A program made the translations under genes and the position numbers. Under the pieces are notes generated by a model that saw only the letters and a list, made by a program, of their open reading frames with translations, ran no database searches and was not told where the DNA came from. From Nitrospinaceae bacterium (GTDB lineage: Bacteria > Nitrospinota > Nitrospinia > Nitrospinales > Nitrospinaceae), in contig JAJDBF010000031.1 in assembly GCA_029261535.1 (NCBI GenBank), forward strand, positions 1-64,000: a DNA stretch of 64,000 nt. Reading direction: 5' to 3'. Below are positions 53,840 to 62,175 of this stretch, piece by piece (position 1 is the first letter of the stretch; each line of letters starts with the position of its first letter).

Positions 53840-54790
53840 ATGAAAGTAACGGTCATCATTCCCAACTGGAACGGCGCACGCCTGCTCGGCATGTGCCTTG
53901 ACTCCTTATTCGAGTCGAGCTTCCGTGATTTTGAAACCATCGTCGTCGACAATGGTTCGGAGGATGCTTCGTGCGCTTTGATTCGTGAGCGTTACCCAAA
54001 GGTCCGCCTGATTCAGCTCGATAAAAATTACGGCTTTGCCCCGGCCTGCAACGAGGGCATCCGCAATTCAGTCGGGGGTTTAATCGTTCTGCTCAATAAC
54101 GACATCGAAGTTGAAACTCACTGGCTGAGCGAGTTGGTCAGCGGTATGGAACGTCATCCCGAATGCCGGTTGGGCGCGTCACGCATGATGTACCGCGATG
54201 ATCGCAATCAGTTTTGCAACACCGGCGACGGATTTTATCCCTGGGGCGCGGGCAAGTCTCGCGGCGAAGGCGAAACTGATTACGGGCAGTATGATTCCGA
54301 GAACGCGATACCGGGCGTGTGCGCCGGCGCAGGCATCTACCGCCGAAGCCTGTTTGATGACGTTGGCTTGTTCGACGAACGGTTTCACTCCCTGGCAGAA
54401 GATGTCGATTTAAATTTCCGTGCGCGCCTGAACGGGGACACGGCATTTTATTTCCCTAAAGCCCGCGTGTTTCATATCGGGTCGGCCACTCTGGGTCGGT
54501 ACAGCGACCGTTACGTATATCAGGCGCATCGCAACGAATGGTTTGTTCTGCTGAAGAATTTACCGATCAAACATTTCATTCGGCACTTGTCGGGGATCCT
54601 CCGTTATCAAATCCGAACAGCCTGTTATTTTTCTTTCCGGGGTCAGGGAGGACTGTTATGGAAAGCCAAACTTGATGCCATCCGGCAATCTCCGGTCATG
54701 CTGAGAAGTCGCCAGCGCATCCAGAGCCAGCGCACGTTGTCCGACTCTGCACTGGAGCGCGTCATGGAAAAAGAAAGCGGTACTGTATGA
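53840..54790 (+). CDS. Glycosyltransferase family 2, rhamnosyltransferase-like
   Basis: A 316-residue GT-A enzyme. VTVIIPNWNGARLLGMCLDS, VVDNGSEDASCALI, YGFAPACNEGIRNSVG and LLNNDIEVETHWLSELV match the WbbL-type family. FDERFHSLAEDVDLNFRARL carries the catalytic acidic motif. It overlaps the next gene by ATGA. The ribosome-binding site lies at the edge of a repeat element. The donor may be dTDP-rhamnose, by family only. Confidence 0.93.
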   Translation: MKVTVIIPNWNGARLLGMCLDSLFESSFRDFETIVVDNGSEDASCALIRERYPKVRLIQLDKNYGFAPACNEGIRNSVGGLIVLLNNDIEVETHWLSELVSGMERHPECRLGASRMMYRDDRNQFCNTGDGFYPWGAGKSRGEGETDYGQYDSENAIPGVCAGAGIYRRSLFDDVGLFDERFHSLAEDVDLNFRARLNGDTAFYFPKARVFHIGSATLGRYSDRYVYQAHRNEWFVLLKNLPIKHFIRHLSGILRYQIRTACYFSFRGQGGLLWKAKLDAIRQSPVMLRSRQRIQSQRTLSDSALERVMEKESGTV

Positions 54791-56922
54791 AGGTGACGCT
54801 CATTTATCCGCCGGATCGCAATTTTCCGGGCAATCCCTACTCCAGTTTGCCGGCATTGTCGTCCTGCCTCAAGCAAGCCGGGCACGAGACGGCTCTGCAC
54901 GATGTCAACCTGGAAGTGTTTCTGGAGTTGATAAACTCAGGCGCGTTGACAAGATTTTTTGACCGGAAAAATGAACGCCTGGAGCTATTGGGAAATCAGT
55001 CTTCTCTCAATGCTCAGGATGCGGAAGAATACCAGACCCTGGTGCAATTGTTATCCGTTCCGCGAGAATGCCTTGCGGACGCACGCCGGGCCATCGACAC
55101 CATGAAAACGGCGGAGTCATTTTACGATCCGGATCAGTTCAACCTGGCCTACGACAACCTCCGGTCAGTCCTTCGATTTTATTTTGGCGAGCATCCGCTG
55201 GACAACGCGGCCAACCCGGATGTCGTCAACCGATTGTTCGAACGATTGCACAAACCCATGAACGACCCGATCACCTCGGCACTCCAAAGCGGAATCGTCG
55301 ACACGATTATCGCGGAACAACCCGGTCTGATCGGCATCAGCATTCCTTTCATGGTGTCTTACTGGGAAGGCCTGCGCCTCGCAAAATTATTAAAGGACAA
55401 AGCACCGCATATTCCAATCATCATCGGCGGCGCGCTCATTGAAAATCATGAATTGATTTTTACCGGCGACCCGCGATTATTCGATCTTTATGATTTCGTC
55501 ATGGCGGGCGATGGTGACCTGGCACTGCCCAAGCTGGCGACGACTTTGGAAAATGATGGTGATCTCGCGCAGGTATCGAATCTTTATTACAAGGATGCGA
55601 GCGGTAACTGGGCGTTCACCACTCAGCAACGCCTCGATGATTTGAGTTCGCTACCAGCACCGGACTTTGCAGGCATGGCACTTTCCGACTACCCGGTGCC
55701 GGAAGTGGGAGCGACGTTCCAGACTTCGCGCGGTTGCTATTACGGTAAATGCACCTTTTGTTCGGAAAGCTTCCGCGAAAATTATCGCTTGCGAAAACCG
55801 GAACGAGTGTTCGACGATATGGAACATATTTACAACAGCACCGGCATCCGCCATTTTTATTTCTGGGATTCGCTGTGCCCACCGAGAACTCTTAAATATG
55901 TGGCCGAACAGGTGAAGGAGCGCAACCTCCCCTTTGTCTGGTTCGCCGAAACCAAAATGGAAAAAGCCTACCTGCCGCCCGCCTTCATGCAGAACCTTGC
56001 CGACGGCGGTTGCCGCTTTTTGCAGTTCGGTTTTGAATCGGCCAGCCAGCGCGTGCTCGACCTCATCGACAAAGACAACGACCTTCAAGAGGTCGATCAG
56101 GTGTTGAGCAACATGGCCAACGCGGGCATCATGGCGTGCATGACCTGGTTCATCGGCTTCCCGACAGAAACCGAGGGCGAGGCGCGACTGACCTTCGATT
56201 ACATTCGCAGTCACGGATCCAACATTGCCCTGTCTGCTTATTGCGGGGTGTATCATTTACTGCCGGACCAGCCGCTGTTTTATCATCAGAAAAAACTCGG
56301 CATTGAGGTTGAGCAAAACGAACACGGCGGCTATGTCTACACCTATCAGGATGGCTCATTGCCCTACGACAAAACTGAATATCATCAAACGTATGAAGCG
56401 CGGTCGGATTCCAAACTGTTGCATCACGGCGGCTACCTGCTCTATGCCGACCACTGCCCGGAAAAACTGGTGGAGTTGACTGGCTCGTACCGTGCCGGAA
56501 CGATCGCGCGCCACATACCGGATTTAAAAAACACAACGGTCGCGTTCAACAACACCGCCGTTCTCAAACATTTCCCGAGAGATGTCGTGAAAGACTTCGC
56601 CCAGCCTTCGCAACCTTTCACGCTGGTGTATCACAAGATGTCCGGCGAAACATTTCGCTTGTGCGGTCTGGAGATCGCGGCTCTTAAAAATTGTGGTGAG
56701 TCCGTGTCGGCGGAACATTTACGGGCATCGCTTGGTGTCGATTGGAGTGAGATGACGGACATCCTGACCAAACTGTCGCACCGGGGGTTGCTACGCTTTG
56801 TCGATCAAGTAGAACAATTTGATATCGAACCCGCCGCCGCTCGCTACGCCGGTTCCGGATACCTGCTGAACACCGATGATGCAATCCCTGCGGGCCCCGA
56901 CCCTGTGAGCACATCCGCATGA
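54787..56922 (+). CDS. B12-binding-type radical SAM enzyme with atypical cysteine spacing
   Basis: A 711-residue protein. The N-terminal part starts like the cobalamin-binding class (VTLIYPPDRNFPGNPYSSLP) and has IPIIIGGALIENHELIF at about 209. The cluster motif is RGCYYGKCTFC: Cys317, Cys322 and Cys325, spacing CX4CX2C instead of CX3CX2C; a similar spacing is known in some other radical SAM lines. GFESASQRVLDLIDKDND and MTWFIGFPTETEGEARLTFD are typical of the group. The C-terminal 200 residues look like a mixed alpha-beta or winged-helix region (TLVYHKMSGETFRLCGLEIA; LRASLGVDWSEMTDILTKLS), not TPR. It overlaps the next gene by ATGA. Confidence 0.88.
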   Translation: MKVTLIYPPDRNFPGNPYSSLPALSSCLKQAGHETALHDVNLEVFLELINSGALTRFFDRKNERLELLGNQSSLNAQDAEEYQTLVQLLSVPRECLADARRAIDTMKTAESFYDPDQFNLAYDNLRSVLRFYFGEHPLDNAANPDVVNRLFERLHKPMNDPITSALQSGIVDTIIAEQPGLIGISIPFMVSYWEGLRLAKLLKDKAPHIPIIIGGALIENHELIFTGDPRLFDLYDFVMAGDGDLALPKLATTLENDGDLAQVSNLYYKDASGNWAFTTQQRLDDLSSLPAPDFAGMALSDYPVPEVGATFQTSRGCYYGKCTFCSESFRENYRLRKPERVFDDMEHIYNSTGIRHFYFWDSLCPPRTLKYVAEQVKERNLPFVWFAETKMEKAYLPPAFMQNLADGGCRFLQFGFESASQRVLDLIDKDNDLQEVDQVLSNMANAGIMACMTWFIGFPTETEGEARLTFDYIRSHGSNIALSAYCGVYHLLPDQPLFYHQKKLGIEVEQNEHGGYVYTYQDGSLPYDKTEYHQTYEARSDSKLLHHGGYLLYADHCPEKLVELTGSYRAGTIARHIPDLKNTTVAFNNTAVLKHFPRDVVKDFAQPSQPFTLVYHKMSGETFRLCGLEIAALKNCGESVSAEHLRASLGVDWSEMTDILTKLSHRGLLRFVDQVEQFDIEPAAARYAGSGYLLNTDDAIPAGPDPVSTSA

Positions 56923-57899
56923 ATCTGCTCCATTTATTTGAAGGCAATACCGAACAATACAAGAAGCCGCTCTATATCTATTCGGCGCACCATTCCAAAA
57001 CCCGGCACTACCTCGATACCGTTTCCCGGATTTACCACAACCAGAAGATCACCGTTTTATTACGGGGAGAAACTTCCTCCTTGCAAGTTCCCGCTAATAT
57101 AGAAGTCAAAACGCTGGACTTAAGCGAAGCTTCGTCAGAAATAACGATCACGGCTTTCAAACAGATCGTGACTTCTGGAAATTTCGACAGCCTACTGATT
57201 CAAAATGATGAATCGGCGGAATCCTATGAAGTGGTCGACCTCATGCCGCTGTTGAGTCTGTTTGGCGACAGTCACAAGATCGCTTTTCTCAATGCCAGTT
57301 TTCAAATCGTCCCGGTCAACGAACTGATCGCGATCTGGAAAAATCCGATTTATTTGCAAGATGCTGAGCTGACGGTCGACTGTCCCGGTTTAATGATCGA
57401 CCGCGAGTTGGCGCATCTGGAGCGACTGGCCCGCACGCGGCCTCCTTCTGACACTGTGATCGAGATCGGCCGGTATTACGGACGTTCCACCATAGCGCTC
57501 GGACAAGGCGTGAAACGAAGTGAACAGGGTAAGGTCGTGAGCATCGATCCATTTTCTGCGCCGGATATTCAAGAGCGCATCACCGCGCATTGCGTTTCGC
57601 GTTTCGTAGAATTATGGGATCAGACCTCACGTTCAGGCTTTGAACGCTGGCAGACAGAGCGCAAGGACCACAGCATTGGATTTGTTTTTATCGACGGTGA
57701 CCACCGATACCCTGCCGTTGTTCAGGATATTGAACGGTGGGGGAGCTTGCTGGTACCGGGCGGCATCATCGCCCTGCACGACTACTACGAAACACAGCCC
57801 GACTGCCTCAAGGCCTTGAACGAGCAGATCATCTGGTCAGGAAAATTTGAAGATATCGAATTGAAAACCAGCCTGCTGATCGCCCGCAAAAAACAATAA
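56919..57899 (+). CDS. SAM-dependent methyltransferase, class I (Methyltransf_24 type)
   Basis: A 326-residue protein. The C-terminal domain (about 155-325) has VIEIGRYYGRSTIALGQGV, VSIDPFSAPDIQ and FVFIDGDHRYPAVVQDIERW, then LVPGGIIALHDYY, which fit O-methyltransferases of the type 24 family acting on sugars. The N-terminal 150 residues are an unknown alpha-beta domain. The gene overlaps the radical SAM gene upstream by ATGA, so both probably modify the same product. It is convergent with the next gene. Confidence 0.88.
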   Translation: MNLLHLFEGNTEQYKKPLYIYSAHHSKTRHYLDTVSRIYHNQKITVLLRGETSSLQVPANIEVKTLDLSEASSEITITAFKQIVTSGNFDSLLIQNDESAESYEVVDLMPLLSLFGDSHKIAFLNASFQIVPVNELIAIWKNPIYLQDAELTVDCPGLMIDRELAHLERLARTRPPSDTVIEIGRYYGRSTIALGQGVKRSEQGKVVSIDPFSAPDIQERITAHCVSRFVELWDQTSRSGFERWQTERKDHSIGFVFIDGDHRYPAVVQDIERWGSLLVPGGIIALHDYYETQPDCLKALNEQIIWSGKFEDIELKTSLLIARKKQ

Positions 57900-57926
57900 T
57901 CCTGCGACCTTCCAGCCAGTAAATTT

Positions 57927-59417
57927 TCAGGAACGAATACGCAGAGGCGTTTTGGGTTGGCGTTCCTGATAGTCGGGTGCTCCCAGAATCCGGTACACAA
58001 GGTAAAGAAAAGCGAACGCTTTTTTATGCGCAAAATTTTCGCGGAGCGCATTTTCAAAGCAATCCCGCGCCGCTTCCATTTCCCCGCGAAGCACATCCAT
58101 TTCTCCAAGGTGGAACCACACTCCACTCCTTAAATTATCTGGCAGGTTGCCATCGAGCAACATCAGGAATTGCAGACGGGCCTCTTCATAGCGCAATTTC
58201 CGTTTGGCTTCTGACGCTTCCCGATACAGATCGTAAATCGTCACTGTATCGAGCGTGTCGGCTGACATTTCTTCGCGCATGGTTTCAAAATATCGGGCCG
58301 GGTGCGTGGCAAGACATTCCTGACAATCTCTCGGCTGTCTCTGTTCTGGCTGACAAAACATCAGATAGCGGAGGTAACGAAAGGGAAAAGAATTCCAGTA
58401 GGCTTTGGCACCCGTCTCCTCCGGCATGTGCGGCATATCCAGACTGCCACAACACACTTTGGGCGGCACATTCAATCCACTGAACAACAGGGTGTTGTCC
58501 ACATAAGAACACGGCGTGGTCGCCTCTTTCAGTTTTTGATATTCATTGAAGGACACGTGCAAACCCTTCGCTCGCCAGCGGTCGGCAATCTCGTTCAGAA
58601 AAGAACGACCGCCTTCATAATTTTCTGCAAATGACTGGCGATAGACTGCCTCGACCAACGCACCCCCTGCCTCTCGGTTGACCGACATCGGGAACAGCAC
58701 GATATGTTCCACACCTCGTAACATGGCTTTTTCAAACAGGGCATTCATCTGGCTCAGGTTTTCGAGGTTCACCGTGATGTGCAGTTCAAGGTGCGGAGTG
58801 GTTGATGCCAGTTCCTGTTTCATTTCCTGCACCAGCTCGATTTTTTCCCAGAGGTTCTGGCTGTATTCCGGGCGGCCACTGCCATGACCCACCACGGTGT
58901 CGCCTTCAAACGAAATCTGTAGACAGTCGAGCTTGCGGTTCATCAACTCGCCAAGACGGCGACGGGTCAAGCCCACTCCGCTGGTCGTCACCAATGTGTA
59001 TTTGTCGATTCCTTTTTCCAGAAACTCATTCAGGTAAGGACTGTCCAGCGTTTCCCCCACACCGACAAAGCACCAGTGGGTGGCATCTTTAATCCAGGGA
59101 AGAATTTCCTCCCACGATTGCGGCGATAAAAAATCGCGCCCGCCATAAGGCTGGGGGTCGATATGAAAACCGGCGTTGCACATTTCGCAGGCGATGTTGC
59201 AGGTATAGGATGGAGAAATCGCAAAATGTGTCGGGTAGGGTGCGGTCAGTTCAGGAAACACATCGGGCCGGTGCGCGGCCTGTTTCAGCAGGGTTCTCAG
59301 CGAGTGTGCGCTTTCTTCAACACCCTCGACCGCACGCAGGGCATCCGCCACCCGGTCATTCAGTATCAGGTTTAATATTTCCTGCTCGGTTATCGCCTGC
59401 GCTGTTATTTGCAACAT
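57927..59417 (-). CDS. SPASM-like radical SAM protein with TPR-like tail, copy 1
   Basis: A 496-residue enzyme from the ATG at 59417. The cluster is YTCNIACEMC with Cys73, Cys77 and Cys80 (CX3CX2C). A SPASM/twitch-like set of cysteines follows: PKVCCGSLDMP and RDCQECLATHP. The C-terminal 110 residues are TPR-like and end HKKAFAFLYLVYRILGAP. The N-terminal 65 residues are helical. It is a paralogue of the 60456-61943 product. The methyltransferase gene lies between the two. It may act on a sugar, lipid or peptide; the SPASM class often modifies peptides, but no precursor gene was found. Confidence 0.9.
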   Translation of the reverse strand: MLQITAQAITEQEILNLILNDRVADALRAVEGVEESAHSLRTLLKQAAHRPDVFPELTAPYPTHFAISPSYTCNIACEMCNAGFHIDPQPYGGRDFLSPQSWEEILPWIKDATHWCFVGVGETLDSPYLNEFLEKGIDKYTLVTTSGVGLTRRRLGELMNRKLDCLQISFEGDTVVGHGSGRPEYSQNLWEKIELVQEMKQELASTTPHLELHITVNLENLSQMNALFEKAMLRGVEHIVLFPMSVNREAGGALVEAVYRQSFAENYEGGRSFLNEIADRWRAKGLHVSFNEYQKLKEATTPCSYVDNTLLFSGLNVPPKVCCGSLDMPHMPEETGAKAYWNSFPFRYLRYLMFCQPEQRQPRDCQECLATHPARYFETMREEMSADTLDTVTIYDLYREASEAKRKLRYEEARLQFLMLLDGNLPDNLRSGVWFHLGEMDVLRGEMEAARDCFENALRENFAHKKAFAFLYLVYRILGAPDYQERQPKTPLRIRS

Positions 59418-59442
59418 AAGTGGTTGAGTGTCCGGTCCGGCG

Positions 59443-60459
59443 TTATTGTTTGACCACGAAAGCGGCACCGTCGTAACCCAGTAAGACGGTTTCCGGTTTG
59501 TCTTTAAAGAAATAATCGACGGCGACACGTTCTCCCAGGGTCGCTCCAAAACTGTAGTTCTGAAACATCATGATGCCCCCGGGCACCATGCGCGGGTACA
59601 CCTGCTCACATAAAAATTGCGTGACCGCAAACTGGTCACAGTCAATATGAACCAGTGAGAACGGGCCTTCGCTGGAGGCACGAAAGGTCTGCATCACATC
59701 TCCAGGAACAAATCGAACATTGTCAAAGTCTGACAAAAGACTTTGCACGCGCTCCAGACTGGTGCCGGAAAAATCGTTCACCTCAACCAGATCCAGTGCC
59801 GAACTTTGCGGAATACCCTCGAAGGTGTCGTATAAAAAAAGCAGTTTTTCATCGAAGCCGAGCTTCTGCATAGTCAGCGCGAAAAAACAGGCACTGCCTC
59901 CCTGGAACACGCCAAATTCTGCGACATCGCCATCCAGTTCCATCGTCTGCTTGAGATACTGATAACAGCAGTACCAGTTTTTTTCGTCGGTGTACCAGAC
60001 AGCGCCGTGCCGGGCCAACGCCTCGGTCGATTGTTCCACAAGCGTTGCGAATTCCTTTTCCGCCAGCGGCTGGGCAAACCGATGGACAAATAATATTTCT
60101 TTGTCCTGTAACGGCGAGAAGGCAACCTGACTCAACACTTCGGTTAAAGAGGGGCTGTCGATCATCACGGCGACCAGGTCAATATTGGGCACCAGATGCA
60201 AGGCTTCTTCAAAAGACATTACCGGGCAGGACTTGATCGGTCCCGACTCACCCGCTCGTTTGTTGTCGATGATGCAGACTGGGACGAAGCGATCACCAAG
60301 CACAGAAAAAAATTCGTTGACGAGAGATGCCGTCTGGTAGGTGTAGCCATACAGAGCCACCCGCGTTCCGGGGCGTTCACGGATGCGGTCAAACAAACAT
60401 TGCTTCAGTTGATCCAGATTGCGGATCGCCTTTTGCTCTATACGCTGGCCTTCGTTCAT
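59443..60459 (-). CDS. TylF-type methyltransferase with N-terminal Rossmann-like domain
   Basis: About 338 residues from the ATG at 60459, which overlaps the stop of the upstream gene by ATGA; the longer frame is not needed. The N-terminal part (ALYGYTYQTASLVNEFF; VPVCIIDNKRAGESGPIKS) looks like a nucleotide- or sugar-binding Rossmann domain. The C-terminal part has the TylF/macrocin O-methyltransferase signature: VAEFGVFQGGSACFFALTM, LFLYDTFEGIPQSSAL and SLVHIDCDQFAVTQFL, then MVPGGIMMFQNY. It methylates a sugar hydroxyl in known cases. It is encoded between two paralogous radical SAM genes. Confidence 0.88.
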   Translation of the reverse strand: MNEGQRIEQKAIRNLDQLKQCLFDRIRERPGTRVALYGYTYQTASLVNEFFSVLGDRFVPVCIIDNKRAGESGPIKSCPVMSFEEALHLVPNIDLVAVMIDSPSLTEVLSQVAFSPLQDKEILFVHRFAQPLAEKEFATLVEQSTEALARHGAVWYTDEKNWYCCYQYLKQTMELDGDVAEFGVFQGGSACFFALTMQKLGFDEKLLFLYDTFEGIPQSSALDLVEVNDFSGTSLERVQSLLSDFDNVRFVPGDVMQTFRASSEGPFSLVHIDCDQFAVTQFLCEQVYPRMVPGGIMMFQNYSFGATLGERVAVDYFFKDKPETVLLGYDGAAFVVKQ

Positions 60460-61943
60460 ACCAGCAATCCTCCCGGCTTGATCTCCGGATGGTAGGTCAA
60501 AGGAAACTTGTCTTGTCGCCGATCTACTTTGGGAAGGCCGGTGATGCGCATCAGCAGGGACAGATAAGCCCATCCCCGTTTGTGATCGAAGTTATGCTGG
60601 ATACATTTTTGAATGCAGTCCAGTGCCTCTTCATCATTGCCCCGGCCCAGCTCAATTTCCGTCAGATGAAAATAGACACCGCCTTTCAAGGCATCGTCTT
60701 CGGTAAGCGTCAACACTTCTTTAAATCGCGCCTCGGCCTGATTCCACAATCCTTCCAGCTTCAACCGCGAGGCCTCCTGATAAACAGGAATGGGATCTAC
60801 TTTAAGAGGAGCTGTATGGAGTGCTTCACCGCAGGTTTTGTAATAACGACGAGTCTCGAGAATCCAGCAGTCCTGACATTCGCGCGGCAAACCTTTTCGT
60901 TCGCCGACAAAATGCAGATAACGGAAATAGCGAAAGGGTAGCGAGTTCCAGTATTCTTCGGGCGGCGTGTCCCAAAACGTCAGCGGCATTTCGATCTTGC
61001 CGCAACAGATATTGGGTCCGCTGGACAAGCCGTGTATCTGAATGGTGTTGTCGACATAACTGCAGACCTCTGCACGCTCGTGGTATTCAGAATAAGCGTT
61101 GACCTGCAAACGCAGTCCGTTCCGGTTCCAGCGGTCAACAATGTTTTTGAACTCTGCCGAGCAACGATCAAAATCCGGCCCGAATGATTTTTCATAAAGC
61201 ATGGGGCTGATGCGCCCACTGTCTTCCACCACCGACATGGGAAGCAGGAGGATGTCGCGGATATCGCGCTCCCTTGCCTGGGTGAACAGGTTATCGAGGT
61301 CACTCAGGTTTTCCCGGTTGACGGTGACGTTGAGACCCATCACCGGAGTTTCACTGCTCAATTCTTCTTTCACCTTTCGGACCAGATCGATCTTGTTCCA
61401 GATATTTTTGATGTAGGTGTCTTTGCCATCACCATGGCCCACAGACGTTTTTCCATCGAAAGAAAAATTCAGTATCTGCACCCCGGTCTCGATCATCATC
61501 CGTATTTTTTCGCGGGTCAATGGAACGCCGCTGGTGGTCACCACTTTCACGGGACCGTCCACGTCTTCCAGAAAATCGAAGAGGTGAGGCGAATCCAGAG
61601 TCTCGCCAATGCCGACAAAAAACACATGGGTGCCGGTACGTATCCAGGGTTTGGCTTTTTCAAACTGCTCTGGCGAAAGATATTTGTAGTTGGGGTCGAT
61701 CTCGGTCTTGTTGTGGAACCCGGTGATGCACATCTTGCAACCAATGTTGCAGGTGTACGAGGGGTTGACCACGACGTATTCAGGCAAGTCCGCCGTCAGT
61801 GAAGCCAGCGGTTTATCACGCCCTCTGGCCCGCGCGATGAGATTTTTCAGGACAGGATCGGGCTCGCTCTCCCTGGCCAGCGCGCACGCCGCGTCTTCCA
61901 AACGGTCGGTCATGAGCAGGTCAAGCACTTCTGGCAAGGGCAT
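60456..61943 (-). CDS. SPASM-like radical SAM protein with TPR-like tail, copy 2
   Basis: A 495-residue paralogue of the 57927-59417 protein. The cluster is YTCNIGCKMC with Cys65, Cys69 and Cys72. SPASM-like cysteines are PNICCGKIEMP and RECQDCWILE. The TPR-like tail contains NDEEALDCIQKCIQHNFDHK, then RGWAYLSLLMRITGLP. The fixed order radical SAM, TylF methyltransferase, radical SAM with close spacing points to one transcript. Which step each copy does is unknown. Confidence 0.9.
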   Translation of the reverse strand: MPLPEVLDLLMTDRLEDAACALARESEPDPVLKNLIARARGRDKPLASLTADLPEYVVVNPSYTCNIGCKMCITGFHNKTEIDPNYKYLSPEQFEKAKPWIRTGTHVFFVGIGETLDSPHLFDFLEDVDGPVKVVTTSGVPLTREKIRMMIETGVQILNFSFDGKTSVGHGDGKDTYIKNIWNKIDLVRKVKEELSSETPVMGLNVTVNRENLSDLDNLFTQARERDIRDILLLPMSVVEDSGRISPMLYEKSFGPDFDRCSAEFKNIVDRWNRNGLRLQVNAYSEYHERAEVCSYVDNTIQIHGLSSGPNICCGKIEMPLTFWDTPPEEYWNSLPFRYFRYLHFVGERKGLPRECQDCWILETRRYYKTCGEALHTAPLKVDPIPVYQEASRLKLEGLWNQAEARFKEVLTLTEDDALKGGVYFHLTEIELGRGNDEEALDCIQKCIQHNFDHKRGWAYLSLLMRITGLPKVDRRQDKFPLTYHPEIKPGGLLV

Positions 61944-62175
61944 GCAGGATCTCCAGGGAGTACGGTCAATATTGACAGGGGACCCTCATCCCATAGGACA
62001 ATAGAACCCTTATTTGACTTTATCGACAGAAAAATCGGGAGACTTTAGGGCCATGGCGAGCTAAATTCCAGGCCACTTTGAGGGCCGACAACCCTACACG
62101 AAAGATTGTATAACATTTTGAATTATGATTAAATAACACGTCACTGCCGCACTTTTAACCGGCCTCCCCCATCCT
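61944..62175. other. Divergent intergenic region of 232 bp
   Basis: Separates the minus-strand radical SAM unit from the plus-strand NHL gene. It should carry promoters for both, but I cannot pick them with confidence. Confidence 0.4.

Noticed and set aside
60574-60941. Plus-strand frame opposite the second SPASM-type gene
   Set aside because: The minus-strand gene has the full radical SAM and SPASM-like cysteine sets; the opposite frame has none.
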